A stretch of DNA of 51,295 bases from an uncultured Oscillospiraceae bacterium (GTDB lineage Bacteria; Bacillota; Clostridia; Oscillospirales; Oscillospiraceae): NCBI GenBank assembly GCA_947623875.1, contig CANQII010000002.1:1-51295 (forward strand), written 5' to 3'. Numbering within the stretch: position 1 is the stretch's first letter; each line of letters starts with the position of its first letter. The translations under genes and the position numbers were made by a program. Shown here one piece after another: positions 40,401 to 48,637 of the stretch. The notes under the pieces were generated by a model. That model ran no database searches, was not told where the DNA came from, and saw nothing but the letters and a program-made list of their open reading frames with translations.

Positions 40401-40481
40401 GATGAGGACAATCTGCCTCCCATCATAGACTTCCGCCGCTACCTGAATCCAGACCCGGAGGACGGCTCGGATGAGCCATGA
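37437..40481 (+). CDS. Large transglutaminase-like protein with acidic C-terminal tail
   Basis: About 1014 aa; FGRCGELSTFVVSALRSVGIAARQVYVP...DDNHAWVEF Cys-His-Asp pattern; Asp/Glu-rich tail. Confidence 0.8.
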   Translation: MMNATGKGFFYALQKMLPEDFQRYPESSFVDLAEHAAMLRETKPWCQKYTKEIFLQYVVNPRVNDENLSFCHKDFYDAILPHIQDLSTKDLIQFVRDAAQKVNVWCASYARYAPTDERTASPRTVFQSGFGRCGELSTFVVSALRSVGIAARQVYVPKWSHTDDNHAWVEFLAGESWHYFGACEPRPRIDNGWFNGIASQAVLVRSKAFGKVSSRLHGELLYQEGNISYFNQISRYCPEATDRSIRVMRGNRPVSGAKVRLQVLNEGAFCTIATLTADDLGRVSFCTGAGTVRYTASEGGLEATADSKGSEDILLQLQPPLSQNSEWSSVREFDPAPMTTDPEQYRLDDDLRWLAETREETTLNYNVRLAELKDPSQDGDTPERCRDLLDAAMGNRRELITFLRGDRPDLRERLLRTLPEKDLRDTPSAVLESHFAALPPQGDLPDEIYWPYLACPRLHLEKLIPWRDPDETKNGMAFLSSDAQAVAQLRLQGIPARLRPLDGLLERWENGSFRLEQPASASTLTLEANAPVPDNLWSITKVEKDGSCRRLDLAEYPWTGGKRTLPLLTGRYHLVSAARTGDGSLFFQERELFLPPNQAVRYLLMTISLDSCFLVRHVEMPAIWGQEESIDDKYSLFGANEPTLLLWFQHRDEPAVHMLEDLKRQGRSLTDTFDTIFVMLDKTDPDYSVLRGEINAALPTAAFLQTPFDFYGEQVARLMNLVPGTYPMLVVGDGCGSALFAQAGYAVGTLETMFPQVLDYIQHFGWNPPPHLNKYGLPYDVGESEMDMTSNNPWYSLADSYGKLVNWQEFLGIIEEYWGPYPGEDEDDTLRRLLRIYNQRHPNRDLDFNAQWEEVKAAFAWDGHKDEEDEDEDEDVEDVEDGEEADEDEDADADAEDEEDYEALLKAFEDIYRRTGPDENPIMGMLRSMVAMSDGDEEEDADDEMAEEEDEEDEGDDEGGNPLLYPFSSLFDSLFDIPDDEEDQEESADEDNLPPIIDFRRYLNPDPEDGSDEP

Positions 40482-40501
40482 CGGACGAAATACCCCATTC
40501 A

Positions 40502-40538
40502 AAACCAGCCGCTGCCCTGTCGCTGCGGCTGGTTTCTA
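40502..40538 (+). terminator. Terminator after transglutaminase-like gene
   Basis: aaaccagccgc / gcggctggttt. Confidence 0.7.
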
Positions 40539-40819
40539 AATGGATTGACAAAATCCCCACTTGATTTCCAAATTGTGGGCGTACCGCTGATTTTTCGCGT
40601 GTCAATCTCACGTATCGTTGTGTACTTTCACGAGAAAACGCCGGATAATTCGGTGGAAACTCTGCTTGACAAACACTTTAGTGTGTTATAAAATGCGCCC
40701 CAGAAGAAAGGGGGACAGCCACTGCTACCGGTTGCTCCTGCACAGTAAAAATCTGTAAAAAGCACCGGAAATATCACGTCTGTCTCATGCCATGTCTTCG
40801 ATCTCTGGGGGAATGTAGT

Positions 40820-41323
40820 ATGGAAGACTTTGTGAAACAACTAGACCCAACGCTGGATGTTTTGGGTAGTGAAGACAATGGGGATTGTCTCATGATCTAT
40901 GTTGCATCCAACCGCATGGACTTATATTGTCCAGTCTGCGGACAGCGCTCCAAGAGACAGCACTGCATCCAGGACCGAACTTTGCAGGACATTCCCTTCG
41001 AGGGGAAGAAGACGAGAATCGTCCTGAAAAGCCGCAAAATGGAATGCCTCAACCCGGACTGCGCCTGCAAGTGCTTCTCAGAGGCCTTTGATTTCGTGAC
41101 CCTCAAATCCCGCATGACGCCCCGGCTGATCAATCTGATCCGGGAAAAAGTGCGGGACGTGCCGCCTTACAAAGCCGCCGTGATCCTGCGGAAAGAGACC
41201 GCCGATGTGGGCAAGAGCACACTGTACAACCTGCTGCACCGGGATGAGATCCTGGGCCTGCAGTTGGACGAGGGGCTGCAGTTGGACGAGCGCGTGTTTT
41301 ACCGTCACAATTCCGATATTTAA
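40820..41323 (+). pseudogene. Truncated ISL3-family transposase (N-terminal part)
   Basis: MEDFVKQLDPTLDVLG... CPVCGQRS..., CLNPDCACKCFSE Zn-binding N-terminus; lacks catalytic domain. Confidence 0.75.
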
Positions 41324-41327
41324 CGGG

Positions 41328-41356
41328 AAAAACGGGCCCTTTTCGGGCCCGTTTTT
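41328..41356 (+). terminator. Rho-independent terminator after ISL3 fragment
   Basis: aaaaacgggccc / gggcccgttttt. Confidence 0.8.
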
Positions 41357-41394
41357 CTCATTTTAGAGAAAATAGAGCCGCCATTAAAAACCTT

Positions 41395-41423
41395 CTTGAC
41401 AAACCACCCCCACCCCGCTATAT
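41395..41423 (+). promoter_or_regulatory. Sigma-70-type promoter for T-box/valS
   Basis: TTGACA-N17-TATATT. Confidence 0.8.
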
Positions 41424-41429
41424 TGGGAC

Positions 41430-41668
41430 AGGAAAAGGCGTTGAAGGGAAAGAGTATGGATTTGTCTGGGTACAGAGAGGCGCTGGCCGGTGTGAAGCGC
41501 TCCCAAGCGGTCCGGAAAGTGCTCCCCGAGCTTCGTCCCCCAAGCCGAGTAAGGGACGGCGGGTTCTCCCGTTACAGAGACAACAAGTGCCCTGCAGCGT
41601 CAGGGAATTCAGGTGGTACCGCGGTTATGCAATCGCCCTGAGCATTCACATTGCTCGGGGCGTTTTTA
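41430..41668 (+). promoter_or_regulatory. T-box leader upstream of valS
   Basis: T-box core aggtggtaccgcgg (41611-41624) followed by terminator cgccctgagc/gctcggggcg + TTTTT, then valS. Confidence 0.93.
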
Positions 41669-41695
41669 CATGCCCCGGGAGAGGAGTTTTTGCGC

Positions 41696-44338
41696 ATGCA
41701 ACAAGATCTGCCAAAGAAAGAGCTGCCGAAAGTCTACGATCCAAAAGACGTAGAGTCCCGGATCTATCAGCTCTGGGAGGAGAACGGCTGCTTCCGGGGC
41801 CACCGGGATCCGGACAAGAAGCCTTTCACCATCTCCATGCCCCCGCCCAATGTAACAGGACAGCTGCACATGGGCCACGCCATGGACTGCACCCTGCAGG
41901 ACATCCTGATCCGCTTCAAGCGGATGCAGGGCTACGCCGCCCTGTGGGTCCCCGGCACAGACCACGCCGGCATCGCCACCCAGATTAAGGTAGAGGAGGA
42001 GCTCCGGACCAAAGAGGGCCTCACCCGCCATCAGCTGGGCCGGGAGAAGTTCCTGGAGCGGGTCTGGGAGTGGAAGAACCAGTACGGCAACCGGATCGTG
42101 GCCCAACAGAAGAAGATGGGCGCTTCCTGCGACTGGGAGCGCTCCCGCTTCACCATGGACGAGGGCTGCAGCAAGGCCGTCCGGGAGGTGTTCGTCTCCC
42201 TCTATGAGAAGGGCCTGATTTATAAAGGCAGCCGGATCGTGAACTGGTGCCCCCACTGCGTCACCGCCCTCAGCGATGCCGAGGTGGAGTACCAGGACAA
42301 GCCCGGCCACCTCTGGCACATCCGCTATCCCCTGTCCGACGGATCCGGCGACCTGGTGGTAGCCACCACCCGTCCCGAGACCATGCTGGGCGACACCGGC
42401 GTGGCGGTGAACCCGGAGGACGAGCGGTACACCAGCATCGTGGGCAAGACCTGCGTGCTGCCTCTGGTGGGCCGTGAGATGCCCATCGTGGCAGACGACT
42501 ATGTGGAGAAGGACTTCGGCACCGGCTGCGTGAAGATGACCCCCGCCCACGACCCCAACGACTTCGAAGTGGGCCTGCGCCACAACCTGGAGACCATCCG
42601 GGTGCTGGACGACAACGGCGTTGTGGTCCCCGGCTACGGCCGGTACTCCGGCATGGACCGCTACGAGGCCCGCAAGGCCATCGTGGAGGATCTGGAGGCA
42701 CAAGGCTATCTCGTCAAGGTGGAGCCCTATCAGCACAACGTGGGCACCTGCTACCGCTGCCACAACGACGTGGAGCCCATCATCTCCGCCCAGTGGTTCG
42801 TGAAGATGGCGCCTCTGTCGGAAGAGGCGCTGCGGGTGGTGAAGGACGGCGAGGTGAAGTTCGTCCCGGACCGCTTCTCCAAGACCTATATTGGCTGGAT
42901 GGAGAACATTCACGACTGGTGCATCTCCCGCCAGCTCTGGTGGGGCCACCAGATCCCCGTGTGGTACTGCGCGGACTGCGGTCACATGACCGTCACCCGG
43001 GAGGATCCCACCTGCTGCGAGAAGTGCGGCAGCACCAAGATCACCCGGGATCCCGATGTGCTGGACACCTGGTTCTCCTCCGCCCTCTGGCCCTTCAGCA
43101 CTCTGGGCTGGCCGGACAAGACCCCGGATCTGGACTACTTCTACCCCACAGACGTGCTGGTAACCGGCTACGACATCATCTTCTTCTGGGTGGCAAGGAT
43201 GATCTTCTCCGCCTGCGAACACACCGGCAAGCCGCCCTTCCACACCGTGCTGATCCACGGCCTGGTCCGGGACGACAAGGGCCGCAAGATGTCCAAGTCC
43301 CTGGGCAACGGCATAGACCCCCTGCAGATGGCCGAGCAGTACGGCGCCGATGCCCTCCGCTTCAACCTGATCACCGGCAACGCCCCGGGCAACGACATGC
43401 GCTTCTACACCGAGAAGTGTGAGGCCATGCGGAACTTCGCCAACAAGATCTGGAACGCCAGCCGCTTCGTGATGATGAACCTGGCCAGCGAGGAGATCGG
43501 CCTGCCGGACACCCTGGAGCAGGAGGACCGCTGGATCCTCACCCGCCTCAACCGCCTCATCAAAGAGGTTACAGACAACATGGAGACCTATGAGCTGGGG
43601 GTGGCCTCCGCCAAGGTCTACGACTTCATCTGGTCCGATTTTTGCGACTGGTATATCGAGCTCACCAAGGCCCGCCTCCAGGGCGAGGACATGGCAGCCC
43701 GCGCCCAGGCCAGCCGCGTTCTGGTGTATGTGCTCACCGAGACCTTGAAGCTGCTACACCCCTTCATGCCCTTCATCACCGAGGAGATCTGGCAGGCATT
43801 GCCCCACGAGGGAGACTTCCTCATGCTGCAGAACTGGCCGGTACCCAGCAAGGCGCTGGACTTCCCGGAGGCAGAGGCCGCCATGGAGGCGGTGATGGAC
43901 GTGATCAAGGCCGTGCGCACCCGCCGGGCCGAGATGAACGTGCCGCCCTCCCGCAAGGCAGCGGTCACCATCGTGTCCCCCCACGCCGCCGTCTTCACCG
44001 CCGGCGAGGGCTACCTCACCCGTCTCGCCTGGGCGTCCTCCATCACCGTCTCTGAGACGGAGCCGGAGCACACCAAGGGCATGGTGGCAGACGTCACCCA
44101 CAGCGCCAAGGTGTATATGCCTCTGGCCGAGCTGGTGGACATCGAGAAGGAGAAGGCCCGCCTTACCAAGGATCTGGGCAAGAAAGAGGGAGAGCTCAAG
44201 GGTCTGGAATCCAAGCTCGCCAACCCCGGATTCCGCAGCAAGGCACCGGCCCAGGTGGTGGCCGGCGAAGAGGCCCGGGCCGAGAAGCTCCGCGCTCTCA
44301 TCGGCAAGCTGAAGGAGCAGCTGGAAGTTCTGAACTAA
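41696..44338 (+). CDS. valS: Valyl-tRNA synthetase
   Basis: PPPNVTGQLHMGHAMDCTLQD, WVPGTDHAGIATQ, GRKMSKSLGNGIDP. Confidence 0.99.
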   Translation: MQQDLPKKELPKVYDPKDVESRIYQLWEENGCFRGHRDPDKKPFTISMPPPNVTGQLHMGHAMDCTLQDILIRFKRMQGYAALWVPGTDHAGIATQIKVEEELRTKEGLTRHQLGREKFLERVWEWKNQYGNRIVAQQKKMGASCDWERSRFTMDEGCSKAVREVFVSLYEKGLIYKGSRIVNWCPHCVTALSDAEVEYQDKPGHLWHIRYPLSDGSGDLVVATTRPETMLGDTGVAVNPEDERYTSIVGKTCVLPLVGREMPIVADDYVEKDFGTGCVKMTPAHDPNDFEVGLRHNLETIRVLDDNGVVVPGYGRYSGMDRYEARKAIVEDLEAQGYLVKVEPYQHNVGTCYRCHNDVEPIISAQWFVKMAPLSEEALRVVKDGEVKFVPDRFSKTYIGWMENIHDWCISRQLWWGHQIPVWYCADCGHMTVTREDPTCCEKCGSTKITRDPDVLDTWFSSALWPFSTLGWPDKTPDLDYFYPTDVLVTGYDIIFFWVARMIFSACEHTGKPPFHTVLIHGLVRDDKGRKMSKSLGNGIDPLQMAEQYGADALRFNLITGNAPGNDMRFYTEKCEAMRNFANKIWNASRFVMMNLASEEIGLPDTLEQEDRWILTRLNRLIKEVTDNMETYELGVASAKVYDFIWSDFCDWYIELTKARLQGEDMAARAQASRVLVYVLTETLKLLHPFMPFITEEIWQALPHEGDFLMLQNWPVPSKALDFPEAEAAMEAVMDVIKAVRTRRAEMNVPPSRKAAVTIVSPHAAVFTAGEGYLTRLAWASSITVSETEPEHTKGMVADVTHSAKVYMPLAELVDIEKEKARLTKDLGKKEGELKGLESKLANPGFRSKAPAQVVAGEEARAEKLRALIGKLKEQLEVLN

Positions 44339-44397
44339 TCGCAGCGGGGCCGCCTGCCAGGCGGCCCCGCACTATCAGGGAGAAGGAGTGCGGTATC

Positions 44398-44925
44398 ATG
44401 GGTAGAAGTCCCGGGCGCATCAAGCCGCTGGAAAAGCTGGAGCAGCTCAAACAGTTCCTAAACGGGTATCAGATGGAAGAGCATCACGCCGGGGACCCGG
44501 GTTACGGCAGGCTCAGCGGCTCTGCCGTGTGCCTCACCGTGGTGAACCCCAATCCCAATCCGGACCCGGAACACCTGGCCAGCGGCGATTTATGCATCAC
44601 CCTCTCCAATACCGGCATGGCGATGGTATTTGCAGAGGTGCAGGTCTCTTTCCACAACGTTCGAGACCACTTTGCTTTCCTGGAGGAGCTCTCCATTGGC
44701 ATTCTGGAAGACCGTTTCTGCGCCGCTGTTCTCTACCAGTACGGCGAGGCTGTCTTCCGCCGTCTGGTGCTCTCCGAAAGAGCGTCCGCTGATCCGGTGT
44801 CCGTGTTTGGGGCGGATGAGGCAGCGGCTCTGGCACTGGCGGAGGGACCCTGTGAGGCGGCCTTCACCCATTGGGACCGCAGAGAGACGATTCCCATGGG
44901 ATCCGAGACAACCGCAGAAGCATAA
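44398..44925 (+). CDS. Hypothetical protein
   Basis: 175 aa ORF between valS and spoIIAA. Confidence 0.6.
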   Translation: MGRSPGRIKPLEKLEQLKQFLNGYQMEEHHAGDPGYGRLSGSAVCLTVVNPNPNPDPEHLASGDLCITLSNTGMAMVFAEVQVSFHNVRDHFAFLEELSIGILEDRFCAAVLYQYGEAVFRRLVLSERASADPVSVFGADEAAALALAEGPCEAAFTHWDRRETIPMGSETTAEA

Positions 44926-44980
44926 TTTTCACCCTCCCCCTTTCTTTTACAATTTTCTCCAGCAATAACGGATATACTGC

Positions 44981-45022
44981 AGTGCGGTATGGGACAAGCT
45001 CCCATACCGCACTGATTTTTTT
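44981..45022 (+). terminator. Terminator-like hairpin 20 nt before spoIIAA start
   Basis: agtgcggtatggga / tcccataccgcact perfect 14-bp stem then gattttttt. Confidence 0.85.
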
Positions 45023-45041
45023 GCAAAGAGAGGGTTCCGCC

Positions 45042-45347
45042 ATGTCCGTAACCGTAACCAGCCGGGGCAGCTGCCTCACCGCAGCCCTCTCCGGGGACAT
45101 AGACCACCACGGCGCCCGCACCATGATGCGGGAGTTGGAAGAGATCATCTCAGAGGAGCTCCCCCGCCGGCTGGAGCTGGATCTCAGTGATGTCTCCTTC
45201 ATGGACAGCAGCGGCATCGCCCTGCTGCTGATGGCCAAGCGGCAGATGGAGCACGCCGGCGGCACGCTGCGGGCCACCCACATCCCCGCCCAGGCGAGAA
45301 GAGTGCTGGACGCCGCCGGGGTGGGACGGCTCGTCCCGCTGGAATAG
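45042..45347 (+). CDS. spoIIAA: Anti-sigma F factor antagonist
   Basis: LDLSDVSFMDSSGIALLLMAKR STAS motif; upstream of spoIIAB-sigF. Confidence 0.93.
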   Translation: MSVTVTSRGSCLTAALSGDIDHHGARTMMRELEEIISEELPRRLELDLSDVSFMDSSGIALLLMAKRQMEHAGGTLRATHIPAQARRVLDAAGVGRLVPLE

Positions 45348-45369
45348 ATGAAACGAGGAGGTACTACAT

Positions 45370-45813
45370 ATGCAGCACATTGTTTTGGACGAGGCAGAGG
45401 TCTCCTTCCCCTCCCGCTCCGCCAACGAGGGCTTTGCCCGGGCGGCCGCGGCGTGCTTTGCCGCCCGGCTGGATCCCACTTTGGAGGAACTGGCAGACAT
45501 CCGCACCGCCGTCTCCGAGGCGGTTACCAACGCGGTGGTCCACGCATACCCGGACAAGATCGGGAAGATCACCATGCGGCTTCGGCTGCTGGAGGACAGC
45601 GTCCTGGAGATCACGGTCCGGGACAAGGGGGTGGGCATCCCGGACGTGAAGAAGGCCCGGGAGCCCCTTTTCACCACCGGCAGCGAGGAGCGCTCCGGCA
45701 TGGGCTTTACCATCATGGAGAGCTTTATGGACTCCCTGCAGGTGCGCTCCGCCGTGGGGAAGGGCACCACCATTACCATGCGGCGGCGCCTCGCCCGCCG
45801 CACGGCACAATGA
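45370..45813 (+). CDS. spoIIAB: Anti-sigma F factor
   Basis: EAVTNAVVHAYPD, VRDKGVGIPDV, GMGFTIMESFMD. Confidence 0.96.
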   Translation: MQHIVLDEAEVSFPSRSANEGFARAAAACFAARLDPTLEELADIRTAVSEAVTNAVVHAYPDKIGKITMRLRLLEDSVLEITVRDKGVGIPDVKKAREPLFTTGSEERSGMGFTIMESFMDSLQVRSAVGKGTTITMRRRLARRTAQ

Positions 45814-46526
45814 TCCGGGGTCTGGACGCCCCTGCGCTGCTGGCCGCCGCTCGGGAGGGAGACAACGATGCCTGCGAGCGACTGCTGCTGGACAACAGCG
45901 GCCTCATCTGGTCTGTGGCCCGGCGGTTCTGCGGCAGGGGCACCGACCCGGACGACCTCTATCAGCTGGGGTGTCTGGGTTTTCTCAAGGCGGTCCGCGG
46001 CTTCGACCCCGCCTACGGCACCCAGTTCTCCACCTATGCCGTACCCAAGATCGCCGGCGAGATCCGCCGGTTCCTCCGGGATGACGGAGCGGTAAAGGTG
46101 AGCCGGGGGCTGAAAGAGCAGGCGGCGGAGCTCCGGCAGAAGCGGGAGATCCTCACCTACCGCCTGGGCCGGGATCCCACCGTCTCCGAGCTGGCGGCGG
46201 CCTGTGGTCTGGAGCCGGAGGAGGTGGCAGCGGCAGAGGCCGCCGTCTGTACGGTGACATCCCTCCAGGAGGAGATCGGCGAGGACGGGCTGGCCCTGGA
46301 GACCATTCTGGGAGACGATGGCATTGAGGAGGACCTCATTGAGCGGCTCACCCTCCGGGAGGCCATAGACAACCTCCCGGAGCGGGAGCAAAAGGTGATC
46401 AAGCTGCGGTTCTTCCGAAACTTCACCCAGCAGGCGGTGTCCCGGGTGCTAGGGGTGAGCCAGGTACAGGTGTCCCGGATCGAGAAAAAGGCGGTGCAGC
46501 GGCTCCGGGAGGCCCTCACCTTATAA
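45810..46526 (+). CDS. sigF: RNA polymerase sigma-F factor
   Basis: DLYQLGCLGFLKAVRGFDPAYGTQFSTYAVPKIAGEIRRFLRDDG; ATGA overlap with spoIIAB. Confidence 0.96.
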   Translation: MIRGLDAPALLAAAREGDNDACERLLLDNSGLIWSVARRFCGRGTDPDDLYQLGCLGFLKAVRGFDPAYGTQFSTYAVPKIAGEIRRFLRDDGAVKVSRGLKEQAAELRQKREILTYRLGRDPTVSELAAACGLEPEEVAAAEAAVCTVTSLQEEIGEDGLALETILGDDGIEEDLIERLTLREAIDNLPEREQKVIKLRFFRNFTQQAVSRVLGVSQVQVSRIEKKAVQRLREALTL

Positions 46527-46811
46527 AGGGCAGACAGCAAGACAGCTTGAATATTCAGAATACCCGTTGAGGCAGGCGCAGCGCCCCTCACCGGGTACTT
46601 TTTCTTCTCCGCAGAATAGGCACTTGTTTCCAGAAATATGAAATCCGTTAGGAGATGGGAAATGCTTCACGCTGTAATGCAAAACTGCTTTCTTGTATGA
46701 TGAATTCACCTTTACACACAGAGTGAAGCATACTATATACTCTCCGCAAGGACACGCAGAAAAGCTGCACTGTGCAATTGAAAAAGGATATGGATAAACG
46801 CCATTTCTCTC

Positions 46812-46840
46812 TTGACTTTTCCCCCTGTTCCTGCTACTCT
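46812..46840 (+). promoter_or_regulatory. Candidate promoter for SIR2-like gene
   Basis: TTGACT-N17-TACTCT. Confidence 0.6.
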
Positions 46841-46921
46841 CTGAACGTACCAAGAGTGGTTTTTTCTGTTGGGAAATCAGGCCGATTTCCCAACACATGC
46901 AACCAGGAAGGAGAAACGTGA

Positions 46922-48550
46922 TCGCCTACGGATATCCAAACAGCCGTCAACGATTTCGCTCTGCAGTTTCAGACCAACCACGTCATCCTGTATGCGGGCC
47001 GGGGGATCTCCGAGGAGGAGTTGAAAGAGATCGCTTCTCTGCCCTGGAGCGCCGTGATCACAAGCCGCACAGAGGCACACTTTGCCTCTTTCTTTCAGAA
47101 GAGCGGCCGGAGCGTAGTGCAGCAGTATGCGCAGATTGCCGATGGGGAGCTAGATTCCAAGTGCATCCATCTCAGCCGCACCCATCTGCCCATTCTGCAG
47201 CTCTTCGGGTATCCAGCAGGCCTGCAGGAGGACCCGGAGGATGCAGACGAATTATACAACTGGTACTGTGCCTGGAAAGCGCTGGAACAGATCCCAGGGC
47301 TGATGGACAAGACCCACCCTCTGGTGCTGGCGGGGCTGGATTCGGAGATGGATTGGCACTTGATGCGGCGCCTCTCCAGGCTGCTTTGGCGACACGCCCC
47401 CGAGGGATCTGCATCCATCTGGGGTGTGTCCTCTACGGCCTGGACGCAGCACCAAAAGATGTATGCCGCCCTACAGCAGTGCGGCGTCCAATGCTGCGAA
47501 TCTTCCCTGCATGAGATTCTCTGCACTTCTGCCGTACAGGCGTTAACCGCAGCGGCTGGGGAAGACTTGCCGGATGGATGTCTTCACGGGGATCTGTATT
47601 ACCAGGCCCGCCAACCGGTCTTTTTGTCCCAGCGTGACCTGCTCGCTTTCCGGAATGTGGGTTTTCTCCTCACAGAGCGCAGGGTCCACCATCCCCGTCC
47701 TTGGGGAACAGAAGAGCAACAGGGACTGTTCTTGGACTTTCTGCGCCGAAAATGCAGTGCAGGTGATGCGGCATGGTATGGCTATACTCGGAGCGCCGTC
47801 TTTCATGTACAGCGCACGTTTGAAGAGCCGCTCTATCAGCTGATCTGCCGGCAGCTGCACGGTCTAGACTGCAACAGGCTGCCGGAGAGAAGCAGTCTCA
47901 TCGTCCTTTCCGGCCCGCCCTGCAGCAGCAAGAGCATCACCCTTAGCGCAGTCGCATACCGGATTTTCCGCCAGCACCTCTGCCCCATTCTCTTTCTCTC
48001 CGAGACATTCTTCGATTTTCTGGAGGCAGACCTACCCTATTTAGACACCGCCCTGCAGGTTCTGGAGCATTCTACTGCGGCGGACGCCCCTATGCTGCTC
48101 ATCCTGGACTGCTCCATGGACCGCTTCCACACAAAATGGGTCCAACGCCTCTTCGATCATTTGGTCCAGCGAGGAAAGCGGTTTGTGCTGGTCTGCAGCA
48201 GCAGAGAGCCATACGGCGATGTGAACGGCACCTGGTGCCACTATTGCGCAGAGGACAACGCCTTCCTGCCCGCTGTTCTTCAGGACGGCCAGGTACTCTG
48301 CCTGGACGACCGATATGTCATACCCGCCCGGCAGGATTTGGACGAGAGCGAGCAGGCTCAGTTCTGGGCCATCTGCTGCACCTGCTCCGGGCTCTCCGAT
48401 GCCGTTCTCGCCGTGCTGCGGGACAAGCTCCAGCGGGACGGCGTGAAAGAGGTCGACCTCTTCTACCGCAAGCTCCGGGCTCTGCTCCGCACCATGCGCT
48501 GCGAGAATGACCTTTATGGCTCTCTGGACGAGTGCATCGCATCCGCCTGA
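46922..48550 (+). CDS. SIR2-like domain + P-loop NTPase-like protein (first canonical start is TTG 47021; homologous reading extends upstream)
   Basis: FQTNHVILYAGRGIS...LPWSAVITSRTE...ILQLFGYP (SIR2-like) and LIVLSGPPCSSKSITL...MLLILDCSMD...KRFVLVCSSRE (P-loop-like). Confidence 0.6.
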   Translation, partial: SPTDIQTAVNDFALQFQTNHVILYAGRGISEEELKEIASLPWSAVITSRTEAHFASFFQKSGRSVVQQYAQIADGELDSKCIHLSRTHLPILQLFGYPAGLQEDPEDADELYNWYCAWKALEQIPGLMDKTHPLVLAGLDSEMDWHLMRRLSRLLWRHAPEGSASIWGVSSTAWTQHQKMYAALQQCGVQCCESSLHEILCTSAVQALTAAAGEDLPDGCLHGDLYYQARQPVFLSQRDLLAFRNVGFLLTERRVHHPRPWGTEEQQGLFLDFLRRKCSAGDAAWYGYTRSAVFHVQRTFEEPLYQLICRQLHGLDCNRLPERSSLIVLSGPPCSSKSITLSAVAYRIFRQHLCPILFLSETFFDFLEADLPYLDTALQVLEHSTAADAPMLLILDCSMDRFHTKWVQRLFDHLVQRGKRFVLVCSSREPYGDVNGTWCHYCAEDNAFLPAVLQDGQVLCLDDRYVIPARQDLDESEQAQFWAICCTCSGLSDAVLAVLRDKLQRDGVKEVDLFYRKLRALLRTMRCENDLYGSLDECIASA

Positions 48551-48581
48551 CAAGGTAATTGTAAACATTCTGTGATCTCTC

Positions 48582-48610
48582 TTGACATCCAATATTATAC
48601 GGCGTATAGT
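48582..48610 (+). promoter_or_regulatory. Promoter for GT2-gtrA operon
   Basis: TTGACA-N17-TATAGT. Confidence 0.75.
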
Positions 48611-48637
48611 ATAGCCGGAAGGAGGAAACGCCGGGAC

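Noticed and set aside
41666-43258. 530-aa ORF antisense to valS
   Set aside because: Shadow ORF of a certain valS gene
45348-46526. 392-aa N-terminally extended sigF ORF
   Set aside because: Extension is out-of-frame spoIIAB; ATGA overlap at 45810 gives normal sigF length
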